NCBI RefSeq assembly: GCF_038789205.1
Contig: NZ_CP128355.1
Span: 186,001 to 250,000 of the forward strand
Direction of reading: 5' to 3'
DNA length: 64,000 nt
Origin: Staphylococcus hsinchuensis
GTDB lineage: Bacteria > Bacillota > Bacilli > Staphylococcales > Staphylococcaceae
The notes under the pieces: generated by a model
What the model was told of the DNA's origin: nothing
Database searches by the model: none
Seen by the model: the letters and a program-made list of their open reading frames with translations, nothing else
Part shown: one piece after another, positions 48,845-56,960 of the stretch
Numbering within the stretch: position 1 is the first letter of the stretch
Layout of the letters: each line of letters starts with the position of its first letter
Made by a program: the position numbers and the translations under genes

Positions 48845-49396
48845 TTAATTATTATCAGGTATATCATCTATAATTTTCGTAGCATTAGGATAAGTGTTAT
48901 CTATTTGTTTTTCATATTCTTCGTCCCATTCTCCTATGCTTATTAAAATAGGTGTATCGCCTTGAATTTCTTTTTTATCCGTATATAAAGCGTGGTACTT
49001 CCCAAGCAACTCAAGGGCTCTATTACGGTCTGATAATTTAGCAGGGACTTCAATTTTTTCAATATGGTCATTATACACTATCTCTGATTTTTTCGTGGTT
49101 GGATTCTCCATAAATTCCCCTTTTCGCAATACAAAGGCTCTTGTGTCCATTGTTTCGCCGACTGCTGTACGTGATAGCAAATAAAGGACTGCATTAGCTT
49201 GTAAGATATCTTCATTTATCATTTTTTCTTTATGCTCATTAATGAAGTCTTTAACCTTATCCGTATGCAATAACCTACTTCCTGAAACTCTAGCAGTGTT
49301 TTCGCTGTACCCTGCCTTAATTGCTGATTGGGTTGCATTGAACGTCTTAAGATACTCAACAGCAAATTTTTCTTGCCTATTCGTTAATTTTGCCAT
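48845..49396 (-). CDS. terS: Terminase small subunit
   Basis: A 183-residue protein that starts at the ATG 49396, six bases after GAGGTG. The N-terminal HTH (KLTNRQEKFAVEYLKTFNATQSAIKAGYS is the start of the family) and the RLLHTDKVKDFI stretch identify the Terminase_2 family. In SaPIs an island-specific TerS pairs with the helper's large terminase and steers packaging to the island pac site. It is the last gene of the packaging operon, as in SaPIs. Confidence 0.9.
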   Translation of the reverse strand: MAKLTNRQEKFAVEYLKTFNATQSAIKAGYSENTARVSGSRLLHTDKVKDFINEHKEKMINEDILQANAVLYLLSRTAVGETMDTRAFVLRKGEFMENPTTKKSEIVYNDHIEKIEVPAKLSDRNRALELLGKYHALYTDKKEIQGDTPILISIGEWDEEYEKQIDNTYPNATKIIDDIPDNN

Positions 49397-49445
49397 ATCA
49401 ATCACCTCACAGAAAAAGGGTAGGTATGGCCTACCCTCGTCATGT

Positions 49446-49658
49446 TTATTTTACAATGCGATTTTTATTCGCTAATTCTTTCAAGTTTTTTTGACCCTTA
49501 CCATTTCCGATTGCTTTCTTACTAAGTTGCACACTTTTTTTAATATCTGAGTTCACTGAATTTTTGATTGCTGTGGCTAGTTCTTCATCAATAAGCTCAC
49601 TATCTAATAACTTATTAATTGTTTTATCTGTGTTGTTCATTCTAATGATTTCCGTCAT
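49446..49658 (-). CDS. cpmB: CpmB-like capsid size-redirecting scaffold
   Basis: A 70-residue, highly helical protein ending KELANKNRIVK. SaPI1 CpmB is about the same length and ends in a capsid-binding RIIK-type motif shared with helper scaffolds. The order upstream of terS also matches. CpmB acts as an internal scaffold that makes small capsids. Its ribosome site AAGGGGTG overlaps the stop of the preceding coiled-coil gene. The family match is from memory of the motif. Confidence 0.65.
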   Translation of the reverse strand: MTEIIRMNNTDKTINKLLDSELIDEELATAIKNSVNSDIKKSVQLSKKAIGNGKGQKNLKELANKNRIVK

Positions 49659-49660
49659 GG

Positions 49661-50254
49661 TTACACCCCTTTTTTAAATTGAAGTTTATTATTTTTCATA
49701 TTGATAAATGGTAAATCTGCACCTTTATTTATATAGTCACTGTAATAACCCTCTCTAAAGTATGGGTTTAATTCACGTCTTAATGATTCTTTTTCGTGGA
49801 TATGTTCGTGATTGTATAATAAAACAAATTCACGGTGCTCATCTCTGTAACGTTCATTAATGTCATTCACTTTGTCCATCAATGCGTTATATTCTTCAAC
49901 AACGTCTTGTAACTTGTTTAACACGTCTTGTTTTTCATCATTGTATAAATGTGGTAATTCGGCCTGATGTTTAATTAATTCAACCGTTTTTCTATCTCTA
50001 GCCTCTTGTGACACTTCTTTTTTCATGTTTAAACGTTTTGTCATTGCTTTAATTTTATCATCATTGTTTGCAATCGTTGAATAAAGTTTATCAGCCTCAT
50101 CATCTTCACCATTAGCAACTAATCGCTTATATTCTTGTTGGTTCTGGTCGTTCTCTTTTCTCAAGCTATTGCGTTCTTGCTCAAGGTTTGCAATGTTTTG
50201 AGTTTGGTTATTTACAAATTCATCATACTCATCAAATAAATGTTGCGTTTTCAC
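49661..50254 (-). CDS. Coiled-coil island protein; CpmA candidate
   Basis: A 197-residue protein that starts at GTG 50254 behind AGGAGGTAATACA; an upstream in-frame extension overlaps the gp10-like gene and lacks a ribosome site. Residues 10-130 are strongly charged and coiled-coil-like (NLEQERNSLRKENDQNQQEY). It precedes the CpmB-like gene, as cpmA does in SaPI1, but I cannot confirm homology from sequence memory. Confidence 0.5.
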   Translation of the reverse strand: MKTQHLFDEYDEFVNNQTQNIANLEQERNSLRKENDQNQQEYKRLVANGEDDEADKLYSTIANNDDKIKAMTKRLNMKKEVSQEARDRKTVELIKHQAELPHLYNDEKQDVLNKLQDVVEEYNALMDKVNDINERYRDEHREFVLLYNHEHIHEKESLRRELNPYFREGYYSDYINKGADLPFINMKNNKLQFKKGV

Positions 50255-50270
50255 TGTATTACCTCCTAGA

Positions 50271-50621
50271 TTAACCGAATATTTTTTTGAAATCAGATTG
50301 AATACTTTTTTGTATCTTTTGATAAGCTGGGAACATAAATGTTTCTGGTTCCATGTATCTTGTCCCATATTCAAGATATGCTGAATAATGTGCGTTTGAG
50401 GTTACTTCATAATTTAGATGACCTGATTTAGTATCTTCAATCATTCGGGCAAGGGTACCCGTCCAATAACCTTTGTTCATGACACTTTTAGCATTCTTTT
50501 GAGCCTCAATCGTTAATTCTCTGGCATTACGTTCTAATATTTCATCAGCATCATCATCGACACTATTAAGCATAGAATCTAAATGATTAATTAAACCATC
50601 AAAGCTATTACTTTTACCCAT
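50271..50621 (-). CDS. HK97 gp10-like head-tail completion protein
   Basis: A 116-residue protein. The region KNAKSVMNKGYWTGTLARMI, then NAHYSAYLEYGTRYMEPETFMFPAYQK, fits the HK97 gp10/tail-completion family: the YSAYLEYGT core and PxxFMxPA end. Such proteins join neck and tail in siphophages. A single member in an island without other tail genes suggests it modifies or replaces a helper part in island particles. Confidence 0.7.
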   Translation of the reverse strand: MGKSNSFDGLINHLDSMLNSVDDDADEILERNARELTIEAQKNAKSVMNKGYWTGTLARMIEDTKSGHLNYEVTSNAHYSAYLEYGTRYMEPETFMFPAYQKIQKSIQSDFKKIFG

Positions 50622-51152
50622 TTAATAAGCTACCTCTTTCCTGTTTTGTCTTTCTTTTTTCAATCGTTCGAGCTTTGCTCTTTTACGGGCTTTACCCCTT
50701 TCGATTCTAAGGCGTTTACGGGCTTGTATTTCGTCATTTACTGCCATGTTGCGTTGATTCCTATAATAATTCAATAAGTCCATTAAATCGTGTTTTAAAC
50801 GGCTTATAACAGGGTGCGACTGTTTACCATCAGAATCAAAGAACTGTTGAATAGCATCTTTTTCAGCGTTGGTATAAGATGCTGTAGCTTTTTCTAGTAA
50901 ATTTAAATGGTATTCACATTTTCGTATGTACTTTTCAAGCTTTGCTTTTTGTTCCATGATTGAGATAGCAAGATTTTCAAGGCTGAAACTCTCGTAATAA
51001 ATCATTTCACTGTTAGCATCACAAACTAAATGTGGTAAGTTACGTTCATACATCGTATTAATATCGTACTGGATATCTTGTATGTGACATTCCATATAAC
51101 GCCGATTGAATCGGGTTAATAGTTCATAATCACTTAAAACCATTAAATCCAC
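50622..51152 (-). CDS. Island protein of unknown function, basic C-terminus
   Basis: About 176 residues, mainly helical. The C-terminal 40 residues are very basic (RKRLRIERGKARKRAKLERL), which suggests nucleic-acid or capsid-interior binding. The start is either GTG 51152 or ATG 51143. It abuts the gp10-like gene (TAA then ATG). Similar proteins are annotated only as pathogenicity-island proteins. Confidence 0.55.
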   Translation of the reverse strand: MDLMVLSDYELLTRFNRRYMECHIQDIQYDINTMYERNLPHLVCDANSEMIYYESFSLENLAISIMEQKAKLEKYIRKCEYHLNLLEKATASYTNAEKDAIQQFFDSDGKQSHPVISRLKHDLMDLLNYYRNQRNMAVNDEIQARKRLRIERGKARKRAKLERLKKERQNRKEVAY

Positions 51153-51162
51153 CAGCTCCCCA

Positions 51163-51501
51163 CTATACTACTTCCATAATCTCCATTTCTTTCAAAGCGT
51201 CATAACGTTTTAAGCTTCCATTTATTTGCACTCGAATACTTCGCATAGCCTCTTCTTTTTGCTCTGGTGTGCGTATGATGTAATAGCCTCGTGCGTACTT
51301 CTTATAACTGCAACCGATTGGATATCTGTATAGTTCCACAAGCTCATTAATAACCTGCCTAAGCCATCTTTCAGTATTTGCATTATATTCCAGACCTAAG
51401 ATGTTAATGATTTTTTTATTAGTAATATATGTGTCTGGTGTATTATCAATAATATTGTAAACCTGTAAATATCTAGTAGGTACTTCTTTAGTCGTTGACA
51501 A
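51163..51501 (-). CDS. Island protein, winged-helix-like; first gene of the packaging operon
   Basis: 112 residues from a TTG (51501), eight bases after GGAGG. The N-terminal half has a winged-helix pattern (NKKIINILGLEYNANTERWLRQVINELVE) followed by a basic wing (GCSYKKYARGYYII). It is first behind the promoter at 51575-51603. It could regulate the operon or interfere with helper transcription. Confidence 0.5.
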   Translation of the reverse strand: MSTTKEVPTRYLQVYNIIDNTPDTYITNKKIINILGLEYNANTERWLRQVINELVELYRYPIGCSYKKYARGYYIIRTPEQKEEAMRSIRVQINGSLKRYDALKEMEIMEVV

Positions 51502-51574
51502 GTAAAACACCTCCTTAATTGTGTCCTACTTTCCTCCTATTCTCCTACTTTTCGTTTTTTCTCCCTATACACTA

Positions 51575-51603
51575 ATTATATAATTTTATCCACTTAATAG
51601 CAA
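51575..51603 (-). promoter_or_regulatory. Promoter of the island packaging operon
   Basis: On the minus strand TTGCTA (51603-51598), 17 bases and TATAAT (51580-51575). Just upstream are two direct repeats GTTCGTATTTT (51610 and 51721). Another pair begins AATGTTAA at 51635 and 51668. These are candidate activator or repressor sites. No full LexA box was found. Confidence 0.5.
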
Positions 51604-51754
51604 TTTATTGTTCGTATTTTTACGACACATTCAAAATGTTAACAGACATTGAATTTACTGGAATTACAATGTTAATAGAATATTGATATAAGTTTCACAG
51701 CCTCCCTCAGACTTCCATAAGTTCGTATTTTATATATTTTATTTATACAAATTG

Positions 51755-51790
51755 TAAAGAAAGACCTGCACAAATTAATGTACAGGCCTT
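51755..51790 (-). terminator. Terminator of the island replication operon
   Basis: On the minus strand GGCCTGTAC, eight bases, GTGCAGGTC (one G-U), then TTTCTTT. It separates the replication and packaging operons. Confidence 0.7.
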
Positions 51791-51816
51791 AAATTGCTTA
51801 ATCATCTATAATATAT

Positions 51817-51879
51817 TTATCCCATTCCTTTATTTGCTTGATGTTCAACATTAATTGGCAAACATTTATATTCACTCAT
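51817..51879 (-). CDS. 20-residue peptide gene at the end of the replication operon
   Basis: ATG 51879 follows AAGGAAG and encodes a 20-residue peptide that begins MSEYKCLPINVEHQ. It is the last ORF before the terminator. The ribosome site is good, but so short a gene needs translation evidence. Confidence 0.35.
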   Translation of the reverse strand: MSEYKCLPINVEHQANKGMG

Positions 51880-51893
51880 ATAATCTTACTTCC

Positions 51894-52529
51894 TTACATG
51901 GTCTTGTTTGCGTTTTTAAGTTCCATCAATGTACTTTTAAGCTTTTCAAAATCCGATTCAGTTACTTCTTCATCTTGAACATAATCAGTAACTAACCTTA
52001 ACGCTTGAACCACTTCTTTACTAGGGTTATTTAACGCTATAGCTGACTGGTAACACCACTCTAATACACCTATACAATCATTGATACAGCTTTGTTGTCC
52101 CTCAACTTCCTCAACATTGCATTCACGCCCAGTTAATTCAAATATATTAGCATTTTGAGTTTCGGCGATTGTTTCAAGTCCTACCAAGAAATAAACTTCT
52201 GTTAAATTATTAAAAATCCATTCTTCTAAAGTCATATCGCCACTTTCTAATTTTATCCCTGTATAGTTGTGTTCAATCGAAGTCAATAACCTTTCAATGT
52301 GTTTAATTGATGCGACTTCAAATATCTCATTGATTTTATTGTTTTTTTCCGTGTCCATTTTGGCAAATAACTTTCCGTTATTATAAATAAATAACATATT
52401 GAAAGGGTCGTTTTTCATCTTAAATTGAATCGCCTCATCATTATATTTAGATACTGCCCACATAAACAAGTTTAATACTTCGCTACCTCTATTGTTAAAA
52501 TAATCATTTTCTAATTCTAATATATACAT
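51894..52529 (-). CDS. Acidic island protein of unknown function
   Basis: A 211-residue acidic protein starting MYILELENDYFNNRG behind AGAGGAT. No motif recognised. It lies after the primase-polymerase gene in the replication operon, a position where SaPIs often carry helper-interference or island-specific genes. Confidence 0.55.
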   Translation of the reverse strand: MYILELENDYFNNRGSEVLNLFMWAVSKYNDEAIQFKMKNDPFNMLFIYNNGKLFAKMDTEKNNKINEIFEVASIKHIERLLTSIEHNYTGIKLESGDMTLEEWIFNNLTEVYFLVGLETIAETQNANIFELTGRECNVEEVEGQQSCINDCIGVLEWCYQSAIALNNPSKEVVQALRLVTDYVQDEEVTESDFEKLKSTLMELKNANKTM

Positions 52530-52530
52530 A

Positions 52531-52809
52531 TCATAATCCTCTTTTCTTTTTTATAAATTTTAAATATTGTTTGCACCTTGCTATAATTAAATCGAAATTA
52601 CCTCTAGCAATATATTTATAACTTTTACATTGTTTACTATATGGTAAATAGGTTTCACGCCATGCAACCCACTCATTATTGATTAATTCAACATATAACA
52701 CTGAAACATGGCTTATTGAACAAAAATATACCTCTTCTGATATTCCAACTATTAAACCAATGTTTTTAGCTTTGTTATCTAAGTCGTGGGGTGTTTGAGT
52801 TTTTGGCAC
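52531..52809 (-). CDS. Small island protein overlapping the primase gene
   Basis: 92 residues from a GTG at 52809, overlapping the 3' end of the primase-polymerase gene by 35 bases. A basic tail (KQYLKFIKKKRGL) closes the protein. It ends two bases before the following gene. No family recognised. Confidence 0.5.
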   Translation of the reverse strand: MPKTQTPHDLDNKAKNIGLIVGISEEVYFCSISHVSVLYVELINNEWVAWRETYLPYSKQCKSYKYIARGNFDLIIARCKQYLKFIKKKRGL

Positions 52810-53602
52810 TCTCTACAGTCCTTTCCCATTGGTCTGCAGTCAATACATCGCCATTCTTATTATCTCCTATCAATATGCGTAAGGGTTCGATATCAACATT
52901 ATATTGAACAGCGTAAGATACTGCTTTGAAGAGGTCATCATTTCTAAAACTACTAGTACCTTCTATAATACGTTTATAAGCTCGTTTCCCTTCTCCTCCT
53001 TTACCACCTCCTTTAAAGTCCGTAAAATCGTAATGAGGTAGTACATTATTAACTGAGAATCGCTCCATTAATTGTTTTTCATAATTGCCCCGTTTAGAAA
53101 AAATACGCTTTTCAAACTTTCCATTATAATGTGTAACATCGTTTCCATTATGCGTGTAAGTACCCTTGTTTGTGCGACTGCCAGCAAGTACAAAATAGGT
53201 ATTATAATGAGCTTTGATATCAACAGAAGGTAAGTAATTGATTTTCTGACTATATTTGATATCATTTCGCTTTTTAAATATGACGTGCTTACCTCCACTC
53301 GCTGTTGTTTGTACTAACGTATTATTCATATTGTTAACAAACTCATCGTAATAAGGTATTTCTTTGAGGCTATCGAACCCATTTTCATTATCTGTATGAT
53401 TAACATCAATATCGACACACCATAAACCACGAGCAAGAACACCAAGTACATGCGTACTTTCATATAAGTGTTGATTACTCTCAATAAACTGTGAATCTAT
53501 CTCGATATCCTTAAAGGCTACTATGGGTTTTTTATATACATCTAAGGGTATAATTTGAATTTCTTTATTTAATAAATGTTTTGCAACATGATAACCTGAC
53601 AA
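52775..53602 (-). CDS. pri: PrimPol-type DNA primase/polymerase
   Basis: A 275-residue protein that starts at TTG 53602 behind TAGGAGGTG. The AEP/prim-pol fold is shown by the metal motif CVDIDVNHTDNENG near residue 65, QTTASGGKHVIFKK near 100 and SVDIKAHYNTYFVLAGS near 125. A C-terminal helical part includes a glycine-rich linker GGGKGGEGKRAYK. It primes island replication. It lies immediately downstream of the iteron origin. Confidence 0.8.
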   Translation of the reverse strand: MSGYHVAKHLLNKEIQIIPLDVYKKPIVAFKDIEIDSQFIESNQHLYESTHVLGVLARGLWCVDIDVNHTDNENGFDSLKEIPYYDEFVNNMNNTLVQTTASGGKHVIFKKRNDIKYSQKINYLPSVDIKAHYNTYFVLAGSRTNKGTYTHNGNDVTHYNGKFEKRIFSKRGNYEKQLMERFSVNNVLPHYDFTDFKGGGKGGEGKRAYKRIIEGTSSFRNDDLFKAVSYAVQYNVDIEPLRILIGDNKNGDVLTADQWERTVESAKNSNTPRLR

Positions 53603-53625
53603 ATTTTTGCACCTCCTAATTAGAA

Positions 53626-53891
53626 GGTAACCCTTGTACCCCTATTTTTTTCCTACATACCTACTACCAATTTACTTAATAAAAATCTGTATACTTTTCA
53701 AATAAGGTTATAAGGGTTACAAGCTGTTATCATCGAATTTATAAAGGTTACCTAAGGGTTACCTAAGGGTTACCGTAACCCTTCTTTTTAATTTTGGTGT
53801 ACTATTACACTTTTGAATAATGGTTACATAGGTTACCGAGAAAAAAATTTAAACTTTATAAGGGTTACCTAAGGGTTACTTAAGGGTTACC
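53626..53891. other. Iteron-type replication origin of the island
   Basis: The repeat AAGGGTTACC or close variants lie at 53743, 53754 and 53765, exactly 11 bases apart. A second set lies at 53860, 53871 and 53882, again 11 apart. Inverted copies lie at 53626 and 53775, and weaker copies at 53712 and 53828. The two sets flank about 75 bases of AT-rich DNA. SaPI origins have this plan: iterons on both sides of an AT-rich unwinding region next to rep. Confidence 0.85.
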
Positions 53892-53894
53892 AAT

Positions 53895-55508
53895 TTATGA
53901 TTCTTTTAGTAATTTTAATGCAAGGTTAAAAAGAACAGGGTTACCAATTAGATGTACTTTCGCATTAATTCCTTCAATCTTTTTTTGTTTATTGACCACA
54001 ACACCGATTTTTTTCATATCTTCTTTAGCTCGCTTATTTTTCAAGTTTTTATAATCTTCTTCAATCAAAGGTCGTAATGTTTCATCTCCGGCAGGGATAA
54101 AACCTTGTTTTGCTAATGTCTGTAAAATAACAATCTGTGTTTCAGTTAAATCATCTTCACTAAAGTAATTTTTTAATGTTACATGATTAAAAATGAATTC
54201 TTTTCCAATCTCTTTAAGGTATTCTAAACTTGCAATCAAAAATGATACTGAGGCTATTTCTGAATTTTCATTATTCGGTTTAATAAAATCCCAATATGGT
54301 TTAAATATCTTGTGTCTTTCGTCTACAGTTTCATCTTTCGGTCTGTCTTTAAATGCAATTTTTACAGTTCGGGAAGTATTAGCAGTTATTTCCCCAGTAT
54401 CTACACTTTCATTAGTATCTAATATAAGAACTGAACTATTATCAAACTTATATGAATTACTCCCGATACCTCTACCAGTAATCGTTTCACCAGTCGCTAT
54501 TTTTCTTAATATACGCATCATTTTCGGGGAAATTTCTCCCGTTTCATTAGCGTGAGCTACATCAGTTCCGTAAAATTTCAACCATTCGTTAGAGGCCTCA
54601 AAGCCACCAGCTAATAAACTATCAAAGTTAACACGATTGACCTTCAATAACTTTTTTAATGTTTCTATAAATAATCCTTTTCCAGTTCGTCCGAAATCTT
54701 TAAGTAAGAACCATTTTTCTGCATGAATAAGGTTCATTTTACGAAACATCGCATAGGCGTGTAATAGCCTTACATTGTTTTTACTCTCTTCGCTATCAGT
54801 AAATGAATCAAAGAAATCTTTGACTATGCTAGTATTGATGTCTTTTTTATCCACATCGTATTTCAAGGCATATAATTCTTTCGGTTTCGGTGTATGTTTT
54901 TTGTATTCTAATGAATCACAATTATAAATCCAGTCATTACCAGCAAACGAATATTGCAATATCTTATAATCATGCTCATCGCTGAAATGCTCTTGATATA
55001 TTTCAATCATAATTTTTAAAAAATCATCTATCTGATGTTTCTTGTCTACTGGATAATTTAGTAAAAAACTAGTTTCGTCTACTTTTTCGTAGGTGTTATT
55101 CTTCGCTATAACAAAACATTGCAACACTTTTGAAAAAACAACTTTATGTGTCATTAAATCAACGATAAATCTAGCGTAGTTGTTAAATCTACTATTTTTA
55201 AATGTTGCTTTCTTTTCATCATTGCCATCTTGTTCAACATTTTTAGTGTTCACTTGCCCATAAACACACCCAATGTTTTTAGGAATTATGATATAATCTA
55301 TAGTGAGATTACTTATATAATCCCCGTAATCTGATTTTTCTGTGTGGTAAACGTTGCCCAAATTATTAAATATTTGTTTTTCTGAACTAATAGACGCAAA
55401 ATGTATTCGCTTGCTTATTTCTTTAATTTTAGATAAGTTGGGAGAATCCACATTATCTAATGTTTGATGAAACTTAACATGTTTCTTATATAATGAAACT
55501 TCATCCAT
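53895..55508 (-). CDS. rep: Island replication initiator/helicase (Rep; D5/VirE-like)
   Basis: A 537-residue protein. The ATPase core has Walker A GRTGKGLFIE near residue 270, HANETGEISPKMMRILRKI, ATGETITGRGIG and VLILDTNES, typical of phage/plasmid SF3-type helicases. A winged-helix tail near residue 460 (TETQIVILQTLAKQG) may bind the iterons. SaPI Rep proteins bind and melt the origin that follows their gene, and the iterons begin four bases after this stop. It starts behind AAAGGAGG. Confidence 0.82.
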   Translation of the reverse strand: MDEVSLYKKHVKFHQTLDNVDSPNLSKIKEISKRIHFASISSEKQIFNNLGNVYHTEKSDYGDYISNLTIDYIIIPKNIGCVYGQVNTKNVEQDGNDEKKATFKNSRFNNYARFIVDLMTHKVVFSKVLQCFVIAKNNTYEKVDETSFLLNYPVDKKHQIDDFLKIMIEIYQEHFSDEHDYKILQYSFAGNDWIYNCDSLEYKKHTPKPKELYALKYDVDKKDINTSIVKDFFDSFTDSEESKNNVRLLHAYAMFRKMNLIHAEKWFLLKDFGRTGKGLFIETLKKLLKVNRVNFDSLLAGGFEASNEWLKFYGTDVAHANETGEISPKMMRILRKIATGETITGRGIGSNSYKFDNSSVLILDTNESVDTGEITANTSRTVKIAFKDRPKDETVDERHKIFKPYWDFIKPNNENSEIASVSFLIASLEYLKEIGKEFIFNHVTLKNYFSEDDLTETQIVILQTLAKQGFIPAGDETLRPLIEEDYKNLKNKRAKEDMKKIGVVVNKQKKIEGINAKVHLIGNPVLFNLALKLLKES

Positions 55509-55579
55509 CTTCTTGCCTCCTTTTTGTACAAAGTGGAGTCATGTTACAATAATCACACCAATATACATTGGTAATTTCG

Positions 55580-55903
55580 TTATGCGTTATCTGATTCAGT
55601 CGCCAAACTTTCATCAGATAGCGTATTTTTTGCGTCTAATTGCTCAACGTTTTTGATAATTGCATCAAAATCATTGAGATAACTTATTAAAAGCTGTTCA
55701 GTATGATTGTGTTGTATCCTGCTTTCCTCATACGCTAATAAATAGCTTTCACTCTCTTCTTTACTTGCTATGAGTTCATCAGCAGTACAAGTATAAACAT
55801 CTTCAATAAGCCATTGATGTGCTTGAACTACATCGCTAATTTTATCCTTAAGTGTTTCCAATCTAATTTTGATATTTTCTAGTTCAAAATGTGCTTGATT
55901 CAT
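55580..55903 (-). CDS. DUF1474 family island protein
   Basis: A 107-residue helical protein. The stretch LETLKDKISDVVQAHQWLIEDVY resembles DUF1474 proteins found almost only in staphylococcal islands, upstream of the replication genes. Function unknown. It follows GGGAGG. Confidence 0.65.
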   Translation of the reverse strand: MNQAHFELENIKIRLETLKDKISDVVQAHQWLIEDVYTCTADELIASKEESESYLLAYEESRIQHNHTEQLLISYLNDFDAIIKNVEQLDAKNTLSDESLATESDNA

Positions 55904-55918
55904 TAGGTTAACCCTCCC

Positions 55919-56293
55919 TTATTCATAAAAAACTAAATAGTCTTTGTGCTCTGCTTGAATCTGTTTGATTAATTTTTCAATTTCTTTCTTTGCTAAATAC
56001 AAATCGTTTAAATCATCTTCACGAGCAAACTTCACAACTTCGTATTTTTTTGAATTCTGTGATAATATCATGACGTTTTTGGCAAACTCTGAATAGTTAT
56101 TCATAGCTGTAAAATTCATTGCTAATTTTTCAACATCTTCATCATTCATGTCTGGGTGCGTACTTTTGATAAGAGAAAAGTCCCTAGAATATCTTTGTTC
56201 GTTCTCCATTTCTTTATCGTTTTCCATTCTATCTATATATAATTTTGCCATAATTGTTTTATAATCCTGTTTATTTAATTTCTTCATCTTCAT
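55919..56293 (-). CDS. Island protein of unknown function
   Basis: About 124 residues, highly charged and helical (DRMENDKEMENEQRYSRD). ATGs at 56293 and 56287 both follow AAGGAG. It overlaps the 3' end of the preceding membrane-peptide gene. No family recognised. Confidence 0.55.
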   Translation of the reverse strand: MKMKKLNKQDYKTIMAKLYIDRMENDKEMENEQRYSRDFSLIKSTHPDMNDEDVEKLAMNFTAMNNYSEFAKNVMILSQNSKKYEVVKFAREDDLNDLYLAKKEIEKLIKQIQAEHKDYLVFYE

Positions 56294-56435
56294 CAATCTC
56301 CTTATTATTTAATGGTATAGCTAAAATACTTGTTAATACTTGTGTCGTAATGGCAAGGTACATGTTACTTGTGAGCAAACCTATTTCAAACGCTACAACA
56401 GTGATAAAAGCAACAGTTAATGAATAACGAACCAT
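56271..56435 (-). CDS. 54-residue island membrane peptide
   Basis: ATG 56435 follows CAAGGAGTGG. Two short hydrophobic helices precede an acidic tail NKEIDEDEEIK. Its start overlaps the stop of the Xis-like gene (TAATG). Small membrane proteins at this place are common in SaPIs; the role is unknown. Confidence 0.6.
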   Translation of the reverse strand: MVRYSLTVAFITVVAFEIGLLTSNMYLAITTQVLTSILAIPLNNKEIDEDEEIK

Positions 56436-56707
56436 TATAACCACTCCTTGTTGCATTTCTTAAAATACTCCTCAAACTTTTGAATATTAATGACTTTCAA
56501 TGTTGGAGAAAGATAAAAATATAAATCTTGAACTCCTTTGTTATCGTCCTCCCATTGCTTTAAATAACGTCTTACCGTACTCGTTGAAATTCCGAACACT
56601 TGCCCTAATGCTTTCGGTTGTGCGAACTTTGGATAAAATACAACTTGCTCGGGTTCGACTGCTGTATTTTGTTTTGTTGGTATATCTTGCAGTTTTGTAT
56701 GTGGCAT
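56435..56707 (-). CDS. xis: Excisionase-like HTH protein
   Basis: A 90-residue protein with a helix-turn-helix at about 34-52 (LGQVFGISTSTVRRYLKQWE). Size, HTH and position right after the Str-like gene fit SaPI Xis, which directs excision with the integrase. The assignment is by context; it could be another small regulator. Confidence 0.55.
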   Translation of the reverse strand: MPHTKLQDIPTKQNTAVEPEQVVFYPKFAQPKALGQVFGISTSTVRRYLKQWEDDNKGVQDLYFYLSPTLKVINIQKFEEYFKKCNKEWL

Positions 56708-56742
56708 ATATTTTTCCTCCTAACATAGTAATTCATAGTGAA

Positions 56743-56946
56743 CTAACTAAAAAAAATTTCATCAATGGTAATTTTTGGAAAAAGTTTTTTTCTTAACATA
56801 TCTCTAAATAAGGTCATTTCATTAATATTAAAGTTTGTTTTTCCGTTCTCTTTCATTCTGTATGACTGTGTAGATATTCCAAATTCTTCAGCCATTGAAT
56901 CTTGTGTTTTTCCTAACATTTTTCGATAACCAGCTATTTTGTTCAT
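56743..56946 (-). CDS. str: Cro-like XRE regulator (Str-like)
   Basis: A 67-residue XRE protein that starts at ATG 56946, eight bases after GGAGG. The HTH is MLGKTQDSMAEEFGISTQSYRMKENG. It diverges from the long repressor gene, like Str opposite Stl in SaPIs, and heads the leftward operon. Confidence 0.75.
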   Translation of the reverse strand: MNKIAGYRKMLGKTQDSMAEEFGISTQSYRMKENGKTNFNINEMTLFRDMLRKKLFPKITIDEIFFS

Positions 56947-56960
56947 TTTTGCCACCTCCT

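Noticed and set aside
51511-51760. LexA box controlling the packaging operon
   Set aside because: Only isolated GTTCG half-sites occur; no CGAAC-N4-GTTCG was found.
53626-53891. CRISPR array in the island
   Set aside because: Repeats are 10 bases with 11-base period and no unique spacers; this is an iteron origin.
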